Position numbers and translations under genes: made by a program. From Lachnospiraceae bacterium (lineage in GTDB: Bacteria; Bacillota; Clostridia; Lachnospirales; Lachnospiraceae), in the NCBI GenBank assembly GCA_900753685.1, contig CAAEAB010000065.1, positions 1-12,282 of the forward strand: a stretch of 12,282 nucleotides of DNA. The letters run 5' to 3'. The notes under the pieces were generated by a model. That model ran no database searches, was not told the origin of the DNA, and saw nothing but the letters and a program-made list of their open reading frames with translations. Positions 1 through 7,400 of the stretch are shown in pieces (the stretch's first letter is position 1; every line of letters begins with the position of its first letter).

Positions 1-177
1 CCAGCCATTGAAATCTCCAACCACTGAAACACTCACAGCATTTGGCGCCCAAACAGCAAAATAAGTCCCTTCTTCGCCTTCCTCTTCTACTAAATGGGCC
101 CCCAGCTTTTCATAAATTTCATAATGTCGTCCTGCCTTAAACAGGTAATTATCATATCCCGTAATCCTGTGTTCCAT
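1..177 (-). CDS. glgB: 1,4-alpha-glucan (glycogen) branching enzyme, N-terminal part
   Basis: Partial gene: only the first 59 codons are inside the window and the reading frame runs off the left edge. The protein starts [19 protein letters not shown] and reaches a FAVWAPNA segment and then a VVGDFNGW segment. These are the hallmark strands of the N-terminal CBM48 beta-sandwich of GlgB, which sits before the GH13 catalytic barrel. GlgB cuts alpha-1,4 chains and re-joins them as alpha-1,6 branches during glycogen synthesis in the cytoplasm. The ATG is supported by a GAGGGG ribosome binding site with 6 nt spacing. That site overlaps the TGA stop of the upstream GH13 gene, so the two are very probably co-transcribed and coupled. 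The catalytic domain cannot be inspected here. Confidence 0.93.
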   Translation of the reverse strand, partial: MEHRITGYDNYLFKAGRHYEIYEKLGAHLVEEEGEEGTYFAVWAPNAVSVSVVGDFNGW

Positions 178-183
178 ATTAAA

Positions 184-189
184 CCCCTC
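184..189 (-). promoter_or_regulatory. glgB ribosome binding site embedded in upstream stop codon
   Basis: On the minus strand the text reads TGAGGGGTTTAATATG. The TGA stop of the GH13 gene supplies the first bases of the GAGGGG Shine-Dalgarno of glgB, 6 nt before its ATG. Terminating ribosomes would sit on the glgB start region, which predicts translational coupling. Confidence 0.7.
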
Positions 190-1531
190 ATTTCACCTGA
201 TAAATCCGGCCTTCATGGGCTCCCATAATAATATGTGCCCGTCCGTTTTCCGCCGGAATAACCTCGCCGGAAATTAAATCTGTCATGCAGCTCCCCGCCA
301 CCGGCAGATTGACGTCTGCCTCCGCCGCCGAATCATCATTATTTAATGCCACCACACAGGCCTGATCCTGCAAGCGGCGACTGTATATATACTGACGGTT
401 TGTCAGCAATAATTCTAGATACTCCCCATACATCAATTCTTTTCTTGATGAGCGAATTCGCGCCAGTTCCTGAAGGTACCGGGTCAGCTCCTTCTCTTTC
501 AAATCCGAAAGCTCCAGCTTTGGCCGAAGGGGTGCGTCACTGCCATTTGCCTTCCGTCCATGAATTCCAAATTCCGACCCGTAATAAATCGACGGAATAC
601 CCTGTATGGTAAACAAAAACATATATACCGGAAATAAATCTGCTTTCATCGTCAGCTTATCAATAATCCTGTCCACATCATGGTTATCGACAAAATTATA
701 CAAGACGGCACCCTTACACAAGCCATAATCGCCAAAAAGACGGCGCAGTGTATGGGCCATCTCAAAATAATTGTGACTGTTATGGGCCGAATAAATACCC
801 TTATGCAGCTCATAATTCGTCACCGAATGGAGAACCTCCCCATTAACCCATCGGCTATAATCTCCATGAATCACTTCACCCATGAGCCAGAAATCATCTT
901 TCATTGCCCCGGTCTCCCGGCGCAGGCGACGCATAAAATCAAAGTCCAGCATATCCGCGCAATCCAAACGTATGCCGTCAATATCAAAGCTTTCGATCCA
1001 GAATCGGACCACAGCCATCAATTCATCCGCAACCTGAGGATTTTTAAGATTCAGACGCGGTAATTCTGCATAGCCCCGCCAAGATTCATACCAGAACGAA
1101 TCGCCCATCGGGCTGGCGCCGTCAAAATTCACCTGACAATACCAGTCCTTCCCCCAGGAGTCCCATTTTTTCTCCTGGAGATTTTTAAAAGCCGGAAACT
1201 CTCTACCCGTATGATTAAACACACCGTCGACGATCACTTTAATTCCATGGGCGTGACAGACCGCCACCCACTGGCTAAATCCCTCATTATTACCAAGTCG
1301 TCCGTCTACCCGGCGATAGTCCCTTGTATCATAACCATGAGTCGTCGACTCAAACAACGGCCCGATATAGACAGCATTGCACCCCAGCCCTTCCATGTGG
1401 TCGATCCATTCCTCGCCGACAGCAAAAAACGGTTCCGCCCCATCCTCTGCAGGAGGTGCAGAGGCATTCCGTTCTGGGGCTCCACACAGGCCAAGGGGAT
1501 ATATATGATAAAAAATTTTATCTTCAAACAT
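188..1531 (-). CDS. Cytoplasmic GH13 alpha-amylase-family glycoside hydrolase
   Basis: A protein of about 447 residues that acts on alpha-1,4-glucans. All four GH13 motifs are visible: region I DGVFNHTG (about residue 102), region [10 protein letters not shown] with the nucleophile Asp (about 190), region [12 protein letters not shown] with the acid/base Glu (about 219) and region [11 protein letters not shown] with the third catalytic Asp (about 285). [11 protein letters not shown] segment and a short C-terminal beta domain follow. There is no signal peptide and no N-terminal carbohydrate-binding domain, so it is a compact intracellular enzyme. It resembles the catalytic core of the maltogenic amylase/cyclomaltodextrinase group, but exact specificity cannot be read from sequence. 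The ATG used here overlaps the TGA of the upstream gene (TGATG). An in-frame TTG at 1534 has the better SD spacing (7 nt versus 10 nt from GGAGG) and would add one Met. Being next to glgB points to glycogen or maltodextrin turnover. Confidence 0.93.
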   Translation of the reverse strand: MFEDKIFYHIYPLGLCGAPERNASAPPAEDGAEPFFAVGEEWIDHMEGLGCNAVYIGPLFESTTHGYDTRDYRRVDGRLGNNEGFSQWVAVCHAHGIKVIVDGVFNHTGREFPAFKNLQEKKWDSWGKDWYCQVNFDGASPMGDSFWYESWRGYAELPRLNLKNPQVADELMAVVRFWIESFDIDGIRLDCADMLDFDFMRRLRRETGAMKDDFWLMGEVIHGDYSRWVNGEVLHSVTNYELHKGIYSAHNSHNYFEMAHTLRRLFGDYGLCKGAVLYNFVDNHDVDRIIDKLTMKADLFPVYMFLFTIQGIPSIYYGSEFGIHGRKANGSDAPLRPKLELSDLKEKELTRYLQELARIRSSRKELMYGEYLELLLTNRQYIYSRRLQDQACVVALNNDDSAAEADVNLPVAGSCMTDLISGEVIPAENGRAHIIMGAHEGRIYQVK

Positions 1532-3525
1532 CAATCAAAATCCTCCGGAAGCAATGTAAACATACTCGCCTCTTTATAGGCATTATCCAACACGGTCATA
1601 AATAAATTTTTCATATTCCGTTTTTCCAGATTAACAACCGCTTCGTCTACAACGGCCATAACATCCTCATAATTCACATCTTCACCGGTCTGCATCCGTT
1701 TCTCAAAAATTTCCCGGAGGGTTACTATGCGAACCTCCTCCGAAATGTCATATCCCCGCCGTTTCGCGTAGGATTCGGCCAGCTTCACCAATTCACTCTC
1801 ATCATATTTTGAGATGTTGATTACGTTCAGGAAATGAGACCGGAGCTTTGGATATTTTTTCCACAAGCCGTGCAGATCAGATTCGGAATCTTCAAGCACA
1901 ATAGCCACCTTCTGTCCGTCCTGATTCACATAATCCGAAACAATTTCCACAGATTTTTCCGATAGCATTCCGGCGCCGCTGATAATCAGACATCCCCCGG
2001 ATATTTTCTCAAATACTGGAGAAAAATCCATATTATTTAATTCATCTGACGTGGCACGGACGATTTTTCCTTTATCGCACATGCCATAAGTATTTAACGC
2101 CTTGGCAATACCGATGGAAATCTGAGATTTCATACTCTCATCTGTACCTGAAACGACAAAGTTTATATCATATGGCGCCAAAATATCTTCTTTCTCTAAA
2201 AGTGAAGACTCCAATTTTGTAAATGTTTCTGCCAGCTGCTTCTTCACATCCTTAATATCCACCGCTGTGGAAAAAATATTCAGAACCGTATCCGGCACAG
2301 GAATATCTTCTGTAACAATTTCATCCTCATCCTCCAACCCACTCTCCGGTTTTACAACTTCGGATACAGACTCCGGCGCTTTTTCAGCAGCCTCCGGTTC
2401 TGTAACAACTTCCTTCTCAGCGGCCTCCGGTTCTGCGCTTTCCCCAAAAAACAGGTCTAACGCGGTCTTGTCTAATTTATTTTCAATAATTTCATCCTCA
2501 TCCGCTTCACCGGCAATATCTTCCGGTGTCACCATCCGCATACGGCTTCTCAAATCCTCCCGTTTGATTGGATGTCCGTCCGGCCGGCTGTTTTCAACAT
2601 TTCTCTGGATTCTTGCAATAAAATCCTGTTCTTTTTCCGATGAACCGTTCTCTGAAATCACTTCATCTTCGTCCTCCGGCATGGAAGATTCCGTCACCGC
2701 CGCGGACAAAATCTCTTCCTCCGTTTTTGTCCCCGGAACAACGGCAGCCGTTTCTGTACGTCCACCTTCTTCCAAATCATAGACATCCGAATATTCGTCG
2801 TCCTCCTGCATATACTCATCAACGTTTAAAGGCACATTCAGACCGCTGCGCTCTAATAAGCCTTCTGAATCAAACATGTACGTAGCTCCAACCGTCTGCT
2901 GTCTGGATATGTCCGCATCCGAAGAGGCCGCTCCGGCTTCCCCTGCAGCCGCGCCGCCAGCCACTTCGGCCTTTAATTGGTTCGCCAGATCGACATATTC
3001 CCCATGTCCAAACCACAAAATAATTTCATCACACTCGCGGATACACTTCTTTTCTTCACCGGCTTCGTGGTAAAGCTTCGCCAGTTCATAGGCCCACTCC
3101 TCAATATATTCATAATCCTTTAACTGCTCCAGTGTATGAATAAGCACCGATGTTCTTTCGCCCTTCCCCTTATCCAGACGATATCTGAGAATATACCGAT
3201 GTAAATCTCTTGAAGCCACAGAAATAAACTCTTTATAATAATATTCGGCTTCCGAATAGCTTCCCTTTTCAATATATAAGCTGGTTAGTAGATCCAATGC
3301 CCGACGGCCCTTCGGCATCTTTTCATAAGCCTTCAAAAGCACCTTTTCTGCCAGATCATTTTCTCCCTCGTGCAAAAAAATCTCTCCCAGCAAACACAAA
3401 GAAGACACGTTCTTCATTTTATTTAAATCCAATTTTTCAGCAAGCTTTACTGCTGTCACATAATCCTGCTCATAGGTACAGCTTTTGATTTCCTTCATCA
3501 AATCTGCTTCATTAAATTTTTCCAC
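1531..3525 (-). CDS. TPR protein with acidic linker and degenerate CbxX/CfqX-type AAA+ domain
   Basis: A 664-residue cytoplasmic protein of unknown function. Residues 1-190 form paired helices typical of TPR repeats (for example LLGEIFLHEGENDLAEKVLL and AEYYYKEFISVASRD). Residues about 190-420 are low-complexity and Glu/Asp-rich, with repeated PEAAEK units, and are probably disordered. Residues about 425-640 match the order of elements in a CbxX/CfqX (SpoVK-like) AAA+ domain, but key residues are gone. The P-loop position reads SGTDESMKS (459-467), without the Gly-Lys-Thr core. The Walker B position reads GGCLIISGAGML (510-521), without Asp-Glu. The usual LRSRF is LRSHF (about 561-565). It therefore probably cannot hydrolyse ATP and may act as a scaffold or regulator. 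The GTG start is chosen because AAGGAG lies 8 nt upstream; the nearby ATG is out of frame. It is the first gene of the operon with the GH13 enzyme and glgB. Confidence 0.85.
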   Translation of the reverse strand: MEKFNEADLMKEIKSCTYEQDYVTAVKLAEKLDLNKMKNVSSLCLLGEIFLHEGENDLAEKVLLKAYEKMPKGRRALDLLTSLYIEKGSYSEAEYYYKEFISVASRDLHRYILRYRLDKGKGERTSVLIHTLEQLKDYEYIEEWAYELAKLYHEAGEEKKCIRECDEIILWFGHGEYVDLANQLKAEVAGGAAAGEAGAASSDADISRQQTVGATYMFDSEGLLERSGLNVPLNVDEYMQEDDEYSDVYDLEEGGRTETAAVVPGTKTEEEILSAAVTESSMPEDEDEVISENGSSEKEQDFIARIQRNVENSRPDGHPIKREDLRSRMRMVTPEDIAGEADEDEIIENKLDKTALDLFFGESAEPEAAEKEVVTEPEAAEKAPESVSEVVKPESGLEDEDEIVTEDIPVPDTVLNIFSTAVDIKDVKKQLAETFTKLESSLLEKEDILAPYDINFVVSGTDESMKSQISIGIAKALNTYGMCDKGKIVRATSDELNNMDFSPVFEKISGGCLIISGAGMLSEKSVEIVSDYVNQDGQKVAIVLEDSESDLHGLWKKYPKLRSHFLNVINISKYDESELVKLAESYAKRRGYDISEEVRIVTLREIFEKRMQTGEDVNYEDVMAVVDEAVVNLEKRNMKNLFMTVLDNAYKEASMFTLLPEDFD

Positions 3526-3533
3526 GGTTTCAT

Positions 3534-3539
3534 CTCCTT
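3534..3539 (-). promoter_or_regulatory. Ribosome binding site fixing the GTG start of the TPR gene
   Basis: AAGGAG on the minus strand lies 8 nt before the GTG at 3525. An ATG at 3533 directly follows the SD but is in another frame and too close to be used, so the GTG is the supported start. Confidence 0.75.
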
Positions 3540-3568
3540 ACGACTATATGCAATAATTACCCAAAATA

Positions 3569-3597
3569 ATTTTAACATAATTGAAATTTATTGACAA
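3569..3597 (-). promoter_or_regulatory. Sigma-A promoter of the TPR-GH13-glgB operon
   Basis: The minus strand shows TTGTCA (3592-3597), a 17-nt spacer and TAAAAT (3569-3574). The -10 is preceded by TGT, giving an extended -10 motif. Transcription would start near 3562, leaving a leader of about 37 nt before the GTG start. A small inverted repeat, AGCCG-ATG-CGGCT (3599-3611), abuts the upstream side of the -35. It could be an operator but is too short to be sure. Confidence 0.75.
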
Positions 3598-3676
3598 TAG
3601 CCGATGCGGCTGGTACCCTAAGACTGTATTTTTCATACATGGCAATTTGCGCAAGCTTCTGGCAGACACACAAAAA

Positions 3677-3716
3677 AAGCAGTCATTCTATCTTTTTATG
3701 ATACGAATGACTGCTT
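3677..3716 (-). terminator. Rho-independent terminator at the end of the AT-rich island
   Basis: A perfect 12-bp stem, AAGCAGTCATTC (3677-3688) with GAATGACTGCTT (3705-3716), extended by TATC/GATA (3689-3692 with 3700-3703) across a one-base bulge, with a 7-nt loop. On the minus strand it runs straight into seven or more T residues, so it terminates minus-strand transcripts. On the plus strand it is followed by A residues and would not work. It separates the island transcripts from the TPR operon promoter. Confidence 0.88.
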
Positions 3717-3738
3717 AAAAATGAACTGGTTCAATCAT
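3715..3738 (-). CDS. Seven-codon micro-ORF (MIEPVHF) fused to a terminator
   Basis: ATG-ATT-GAA-CCA-GTT-CAT-TTT-TAA is preceded by AAAGGA with 8-nt spacing, a near-ideal ribosome binding site. Its stop codon shares two bases with the stem of the terminator. Inside it lies an imperfect palindrome, TGAAC-NN-GTTCA. I do not recognise the peptide. It could be a real small peptide, a regulatory leader, the surviving end of a longer gene, or a chance match. The strong SD and exact placement argue against chance but do not prove translation. Confidence 0.35.
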   Translation of the reverse strand: MIEPVHF

Positions 3739-3873
3739 ACTTAAATTCCTTTCTTACTATGATTTGATATGTACTTAATATCAATAATAGTAGTTTTATC
3801 TCCATATTCAGTTTTTCTGGTATCTCTAATTTATAAAATAAATACCTTAATCATTTAACTTTTTTACTTTTAT

Positions 3874-3901
3874 ATTATATCGGAGTTTTTTTTACAATCA
3901 A
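3874..3901 (-). promoter_or_regulatory. Putative second promoter inside the AT-rich island
   Basis: The minus strand shows TTGATT (3896-3901), a 16-nt spacer and a perfect TATAAT (3874-3879). A transcript from about 3867 would be roughly 195 nt long, end at the terminator at 3677-3716 and carry the MIEPVHF micro-ORF near its 3' end. The region is AT-rich, so a chance match is possible. Confidence 0.45.
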
Positions 3902-3950
3902 CTTCTTTGCTACTTATGCAACATTTTTTGTTCTTACAATAATTGGATGA

Positions 3951-4173
3951 TTATTTATAATTGATGAACTTCTTCCAGGCTTCCTCCGAATTATTTATCA
4001 TATACTGACATGTATCTGGATTTTTAAACTTTTTTATCAATTTTAATTTTTTATTAAGTATTTCAATACCCTGCAAATATTCTACCTGTTATTCACAAAC
4101 CATCGATTTCTTAAATCTTGACCTTCTCGCAAAGAATATAATCATCTGAATTATTGAGCATTTACTATTTCAT
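3951..4173 (-). pseudogene. Possible decayed small gene behind a strong promoter
   Basis: A strong SD (AGAGGTGAG, 4179-4187) leads to ATG-AAA-TAG, which stops after two codons (4165-4173). A second ATG opens a 16-residue frame, MLNNSDDYILCEKVKI (4111-4161). In another frame, 18 codons from an ATG at 4145 end in TAA (4089-4091), and the same frame then stays open for 45 codons to 3951. That open part is Lys-rich and probably helical, with VEYLQGIEILNKK near its start and SEEAWKKFINYK at its end. The pattern fits a small gene broken by a frameshift and a stop. It could instead be untranslated RNA that happens to contain open frames. I do not recognise a family. Confidence 0.3.
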
Positions 4174-4198
4174 TGGACTCACCTCTTACTTTTTATGA

Positions 4199-4216
4199 CT
4201 TCTACGTTTTTAGAAG
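4199..4216 (-). other. Small hairpin in the 5' leader of the island transcript
   Basis: CTTCTA (4199-4204) and TAGAAG (4211-4216) form a 6-bp stem with a 6-nt loop. It begins about 20 nt after the predicted start of the transcript from the promoter at 4243-4271 and lies upstream of the SD. It may stabilise the 5' end. The stem is AT-rich and weak, so this is tentative. Confidence 0.3.
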
Positions 4217-4242
4217 CTTTTGTTTTGTTTGTTTATGTCTAT

Positions 4243-4271
4243 ATTATACTCATGCCTTCCATATTTGTCAA
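4243..4271 (-). promoter_or_regulatory. Consensus sigma-A promoter with A-tract upstream element
   Basis: A perfect TTGACA (4266-4271), exactly 17 nt, and a perfect TATAAT (4243-4248) on the minus strand. Phased A/T tracts lie upstream (about 4272-4330), as in an UP element. The predicted start is near 4236. This is the strongest-looking promoter in the window, yet no intact ordinary gene follows. The next terminator is at 3677-3716, so the transcript would be about 560 nt. Confidence 0.78.
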
Positions 4272-4399
4272 CACATTTTTTGAATTTTTTTAAAATTATT
4301 TTTTAATTCATTTTAAGTTTTCATTTTTATCTGCTTTTATTGCGTATATTTTTCAAATTTTCAGTTAATTTATAAAAAATCGTCCTAGCCTCGGCGTCA

Positions 4400-4443
4400 A
4401 AAAGCCATAGCGCTCTGGACTTCTCCATCCCACTATGGCTTTT
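4400..4443 (-). terminator. Rho-independent terminator of the jetABC operon
   Basis: An 11-bp stem (AAAAGCCATAG on the minus strand, pairing 4433-4443 with 4400-4410) is followed by TTTTTGAC. The 22-nt loop contains a nested TGGA-GAAG-TCCA hairpin. It begins about 35 nt after the jetC stop codon. Four T residues on the other side could give weak plus-strand activity. A further run of six T residues on the minus strand lies at about 4374-4379. Confidence 0.85.
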
Positions 4444-4477
4444 AGCCGGACAAACCATTGCCCTTACCCGAATGATA

Positions 4478-7400
4478 TTAAATAAAATCAAAGACTTCCT
4501 GTTCAAATTCCAGTTTTTCATACTCCATGGCCGACACATCCACATTGGAGCTGTAGTCGACAATGACAGTTTGCTGCATTTTATCAATCATTTTCTGTCC
4601 TAAAATATAATTGACATCAAATTTTCCTGTAATGGCTGGCGTCGCTCCGCGCGTCGGTACAATGAGCTGGACATGATTTGTGCGAAGCAGCTCAAAGATT
4701 GGCTGCCAAATGTAAATATCCTTTGCAGCGCCAAAAGGATTATCGATAAAGATAACCTTCTGCAGCTTAAAGCCATCTCCGCCGCCAGAATATACCATAG
4801 AAATATAATTAATGACGCCAATCAAAAACTGAATATAAATCCCCTGGGACTGTCCCGTACTTCCCACAGCCTCCTCATATTTCAGATAGCGGCTCTGCTC
4901 TTTCACCCGTTCCCGCTTATAGAGATTCAGCCGGATACCGTTCATATCCGTAACAATGACCGAGAACAGCCGTTTCCACGAAAGTTGCTGACGGATATAA
5001 GCCACCCGCTCTTCCTGGGCGCCATAGGCATCGGTTCTGGCCACAATATCATCAATATAATCCGACATACGCTGTGCATACATTTCTTCTTTGACATAAG
5101 GTATTTTGAGCATGACCATCGGAATCTGCTTTCCGTCCAGCACGACACGGGAATACGCCGGAAAACGTTCCAGCTCGGCCTTGATGCTGAGACACCGCTG
5201 CAGACACTGTTTCTCAAAGTTTTCTTTAATTTGCACCATGTCCTGAATCGTTTTCTCGATACGCTCCTTTTCGAGACGGACAATCTGGGCTGTCTCCAAA
5301 AGCTGCCGCATCAGTTCCTCTGCTTCTGCCACTGTTGCCGGTATGCCGGCTTCTGTCCGAATAGCCTCCGATAATTCGTCTGCGGACAGCAGCCGCAGGC
5401 TTTCAATCGTCTTTTCCCGATCCCGTTCAAAGCCTTCTCGTTTTCTTTGAAGCTCTGTACGTAAACGCTGATATCTTTCGTTAATCTCACGATGTTTTTT
5501 ACGAACCTCCACATCCGGGGACCAGGTTTCCTTTGTCCGGTTAAAACGTATGTTTTCATTACGAATCGTTCTTTCCAAATCCCTCTTTATGTCATCATAG
5601 GCCCGCAAATCCCTATAGGCATTTTGAATGCCTTCCTCTGCCTTTTGAAGCTTTTCTGTCATGGCAGACAAGGCCTGCCGCTGCTGTTCGGAAAATGTCG
5701 TATAATCGCTGTTTGTCAGGTCAATGTGACGAAAAGCGCCATATTTTTCTTCAATAGTACTTACCCCATGGGCGACGCGGCCGAATAGCTTGTTTTTATC
5801 CTCCCGATACTGAACTAAAACATTTTCCTGTCGCTCGATCTCGGATTTAAGCAGTGCTATGTCTTTTTCCAGCGCTTCAATATCCGATGCCTCCACAGCG
5901 ATCAGCCGATGCTCTCTTGCCATACCTTCAAGAATCGGCAGCGCTATCCCCCGTTTCTGAATCATGTGAAGCGACGTATCCATCATCTGCTGGTAGCTTT
6001 CGAGAAGCTGTTTTTTGTCTTCCAAGTCCATATGCTCCTTCTCGTAGGACTCCTTCAGGCCTTTAAACCGGGCATCAACCGCTGCCGGTTCCAAATCATT
6101 ATCCCCCGGCTCTCCGGGAATATAGTAGGCCTCATAAAGCTCTCGCCACATAGCTTCCATACGTCCGTTTTCTTCCCTCAATGCCTTTTTCTCGGCATTC
6201 AGCTTTTCCAGCGTCTCCTGTGCCCATTCCAATTTTTCTCTGGCCAGCCTTTGCTGATCCTTATTTTTATCCTCAGCCTCCTTAAATCGGCCGATCTTCG
6301 CCTGTATCTCTGAAAGCCAGGCATGGATAGCGCTCATCTGTTCAAGAATATCAATATCTGAGTCCAGCGCTTCATTCTCTGCCGCCGCTGCCTTTAAGGC
6401 CTGTTCTGCTTCATCTCGGCTCCTCTGACAGGACTTTCGCGACTCTTCATCCTTATATATCTTTTGCTGCAGGCTCTCCCATTCAGCTTGAAGCTCATTC
6501 CACCGTTCCTGACGCTGCGGATAATACTGCTGAAAATTCAATTCAAATTCAGCCATGTATTTCCGGTCAGCCTCCATCGTCCGCTCCCGGTCCTTCAATC
6601 GTCCGAGGGTCTTGCGTGCCTCCGCAAGGGCTCTCTCCATCCGTTCGCATGCTTCCTGGCGGGAGGCTCCATCCGTATACCATTCTGGATTGTGGGATAA
6701 AAAGATAAGCTCCCCGCTCTTAACCGCTTCCTCCTGACGCATGACCATAGCCAATGAAATCACAGGAACCAGTCCATCCCTCAAATCCATCTTTGTCAGA
6801 ACCCAATCCTCCCTGATTTTAGACAAACCACTTTCAATAATGACTGCATCCGGCAGGAAGGGTATCCGCTCCAACAATATTTTCTTGTCATAATCGCTGA
6901 CATCTTTTAAATAATCGCCGCCGAAAACACATTTCAATCCGTGACAACGCCGAATGTATTCCATCACCGTTTCCGCCGCCGAACTCATTACCGCCGGACT
7001 TCCCTGCCGCAAATTTTCCAGCTGTTTTTCCAATTTTTCAGCCTCTATACGCTTCAACTCACCATCCAAAATGACTTTGCGAAGCCGTTCATCAATGATT
7101 TCTGCGAGAGAGGCGTTGTCGCCGGCCTGATATATATGAACAAGCTTATCCCTTTTTTCCCTTTCCAAGGCATAGCTGTCCAAAAATTTCTTTAAATTTT
7201 CTTTTTCCTCGGAAAGACTGTCCTTTCTCCGGAAATTTTCACCAATCTCCTGTGTCAACCGCTGAATTTCCCCTTCCGCTGCCGACCTTTCCTGTGAAAG
7301 CTGCCTGAATTTTAATTCACCGGCTCCCCTCTGCTGCTTTTTCTCCCGCAACGTTCGACCGATATTTTCAAGAAAAAGAACCGGGACCTTCCGGCACAAT

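Larger units (their letters stand above)
3526..4477. other. AT-rich intergenic island of about 950 bp without an intact ordinary gene
   Basis: This stretch separates the SMC operon from the glycogen operon and is visibly richer in A and T than both flanks, mainly between about 3720 and 4380. Neither strand has a convincing full-length gene. It contains, in minus-strand order, the jetC terminator, a consensus promoter, a broken small reading frame, a second promoter-like pair, a micro-ORF with SD, a terminator, and the promoter of the TPR gene. No tRNA, rRNA, CRISPR or insertion-sequence ends were recognised. It may be a relic of lost genes or host a small RNA. Confidence 0.7.

Noticed and set aside
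680..1063. Plus-strand open frame of 127 codons inside the GH13 gene
   Set aside because: Antisense to the region carrying GH13 motifs II, III and IV; no supporting start signal or family.
2267..2782. Plus-strand open frame of 171 codons rich in Ser
   Set aside because: It is the antisense of the Glu/Asp-rich linker of the TPR protein; GAA/GAT codons read as TTC/ATC and TCx on the other strand. No SD or family resemblance.
3591..3619. Plus-strand TTGACA-17-TACCCT as a promoter
   Set aside because: The -10 matches only three of six bases, no gene follows on the plus strand, and the same bases form the better minus-strand promoter of the TPR operon.
3677..3716. The perfect hairpin as an insertion-sequence end or attachment site
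   Set aside because: There is no transposase or flanking target duplication. The T run on the minus side makes a terminator the simpler reading.
3951..4173. Remnant of a jetD nuclease gene in the island
   Set aside because: The open pieces are short and Lys-rich with no Toprim-like acidic motifs. Position alone does not justify the name.
4327..4587. Minus-strand 86-codon frame overlapping the end of jetC
   Set aside because: It overlaps jetC in another frame and crosses the terminator stem; no SD, so it is a shadow frame.
4673..5374. Plus-strand open frame of 233 codons
   Set aside because: It lies wholly inside jetC, whose head motifs prove the minus frame. It has no recognisable domain and no promoter.
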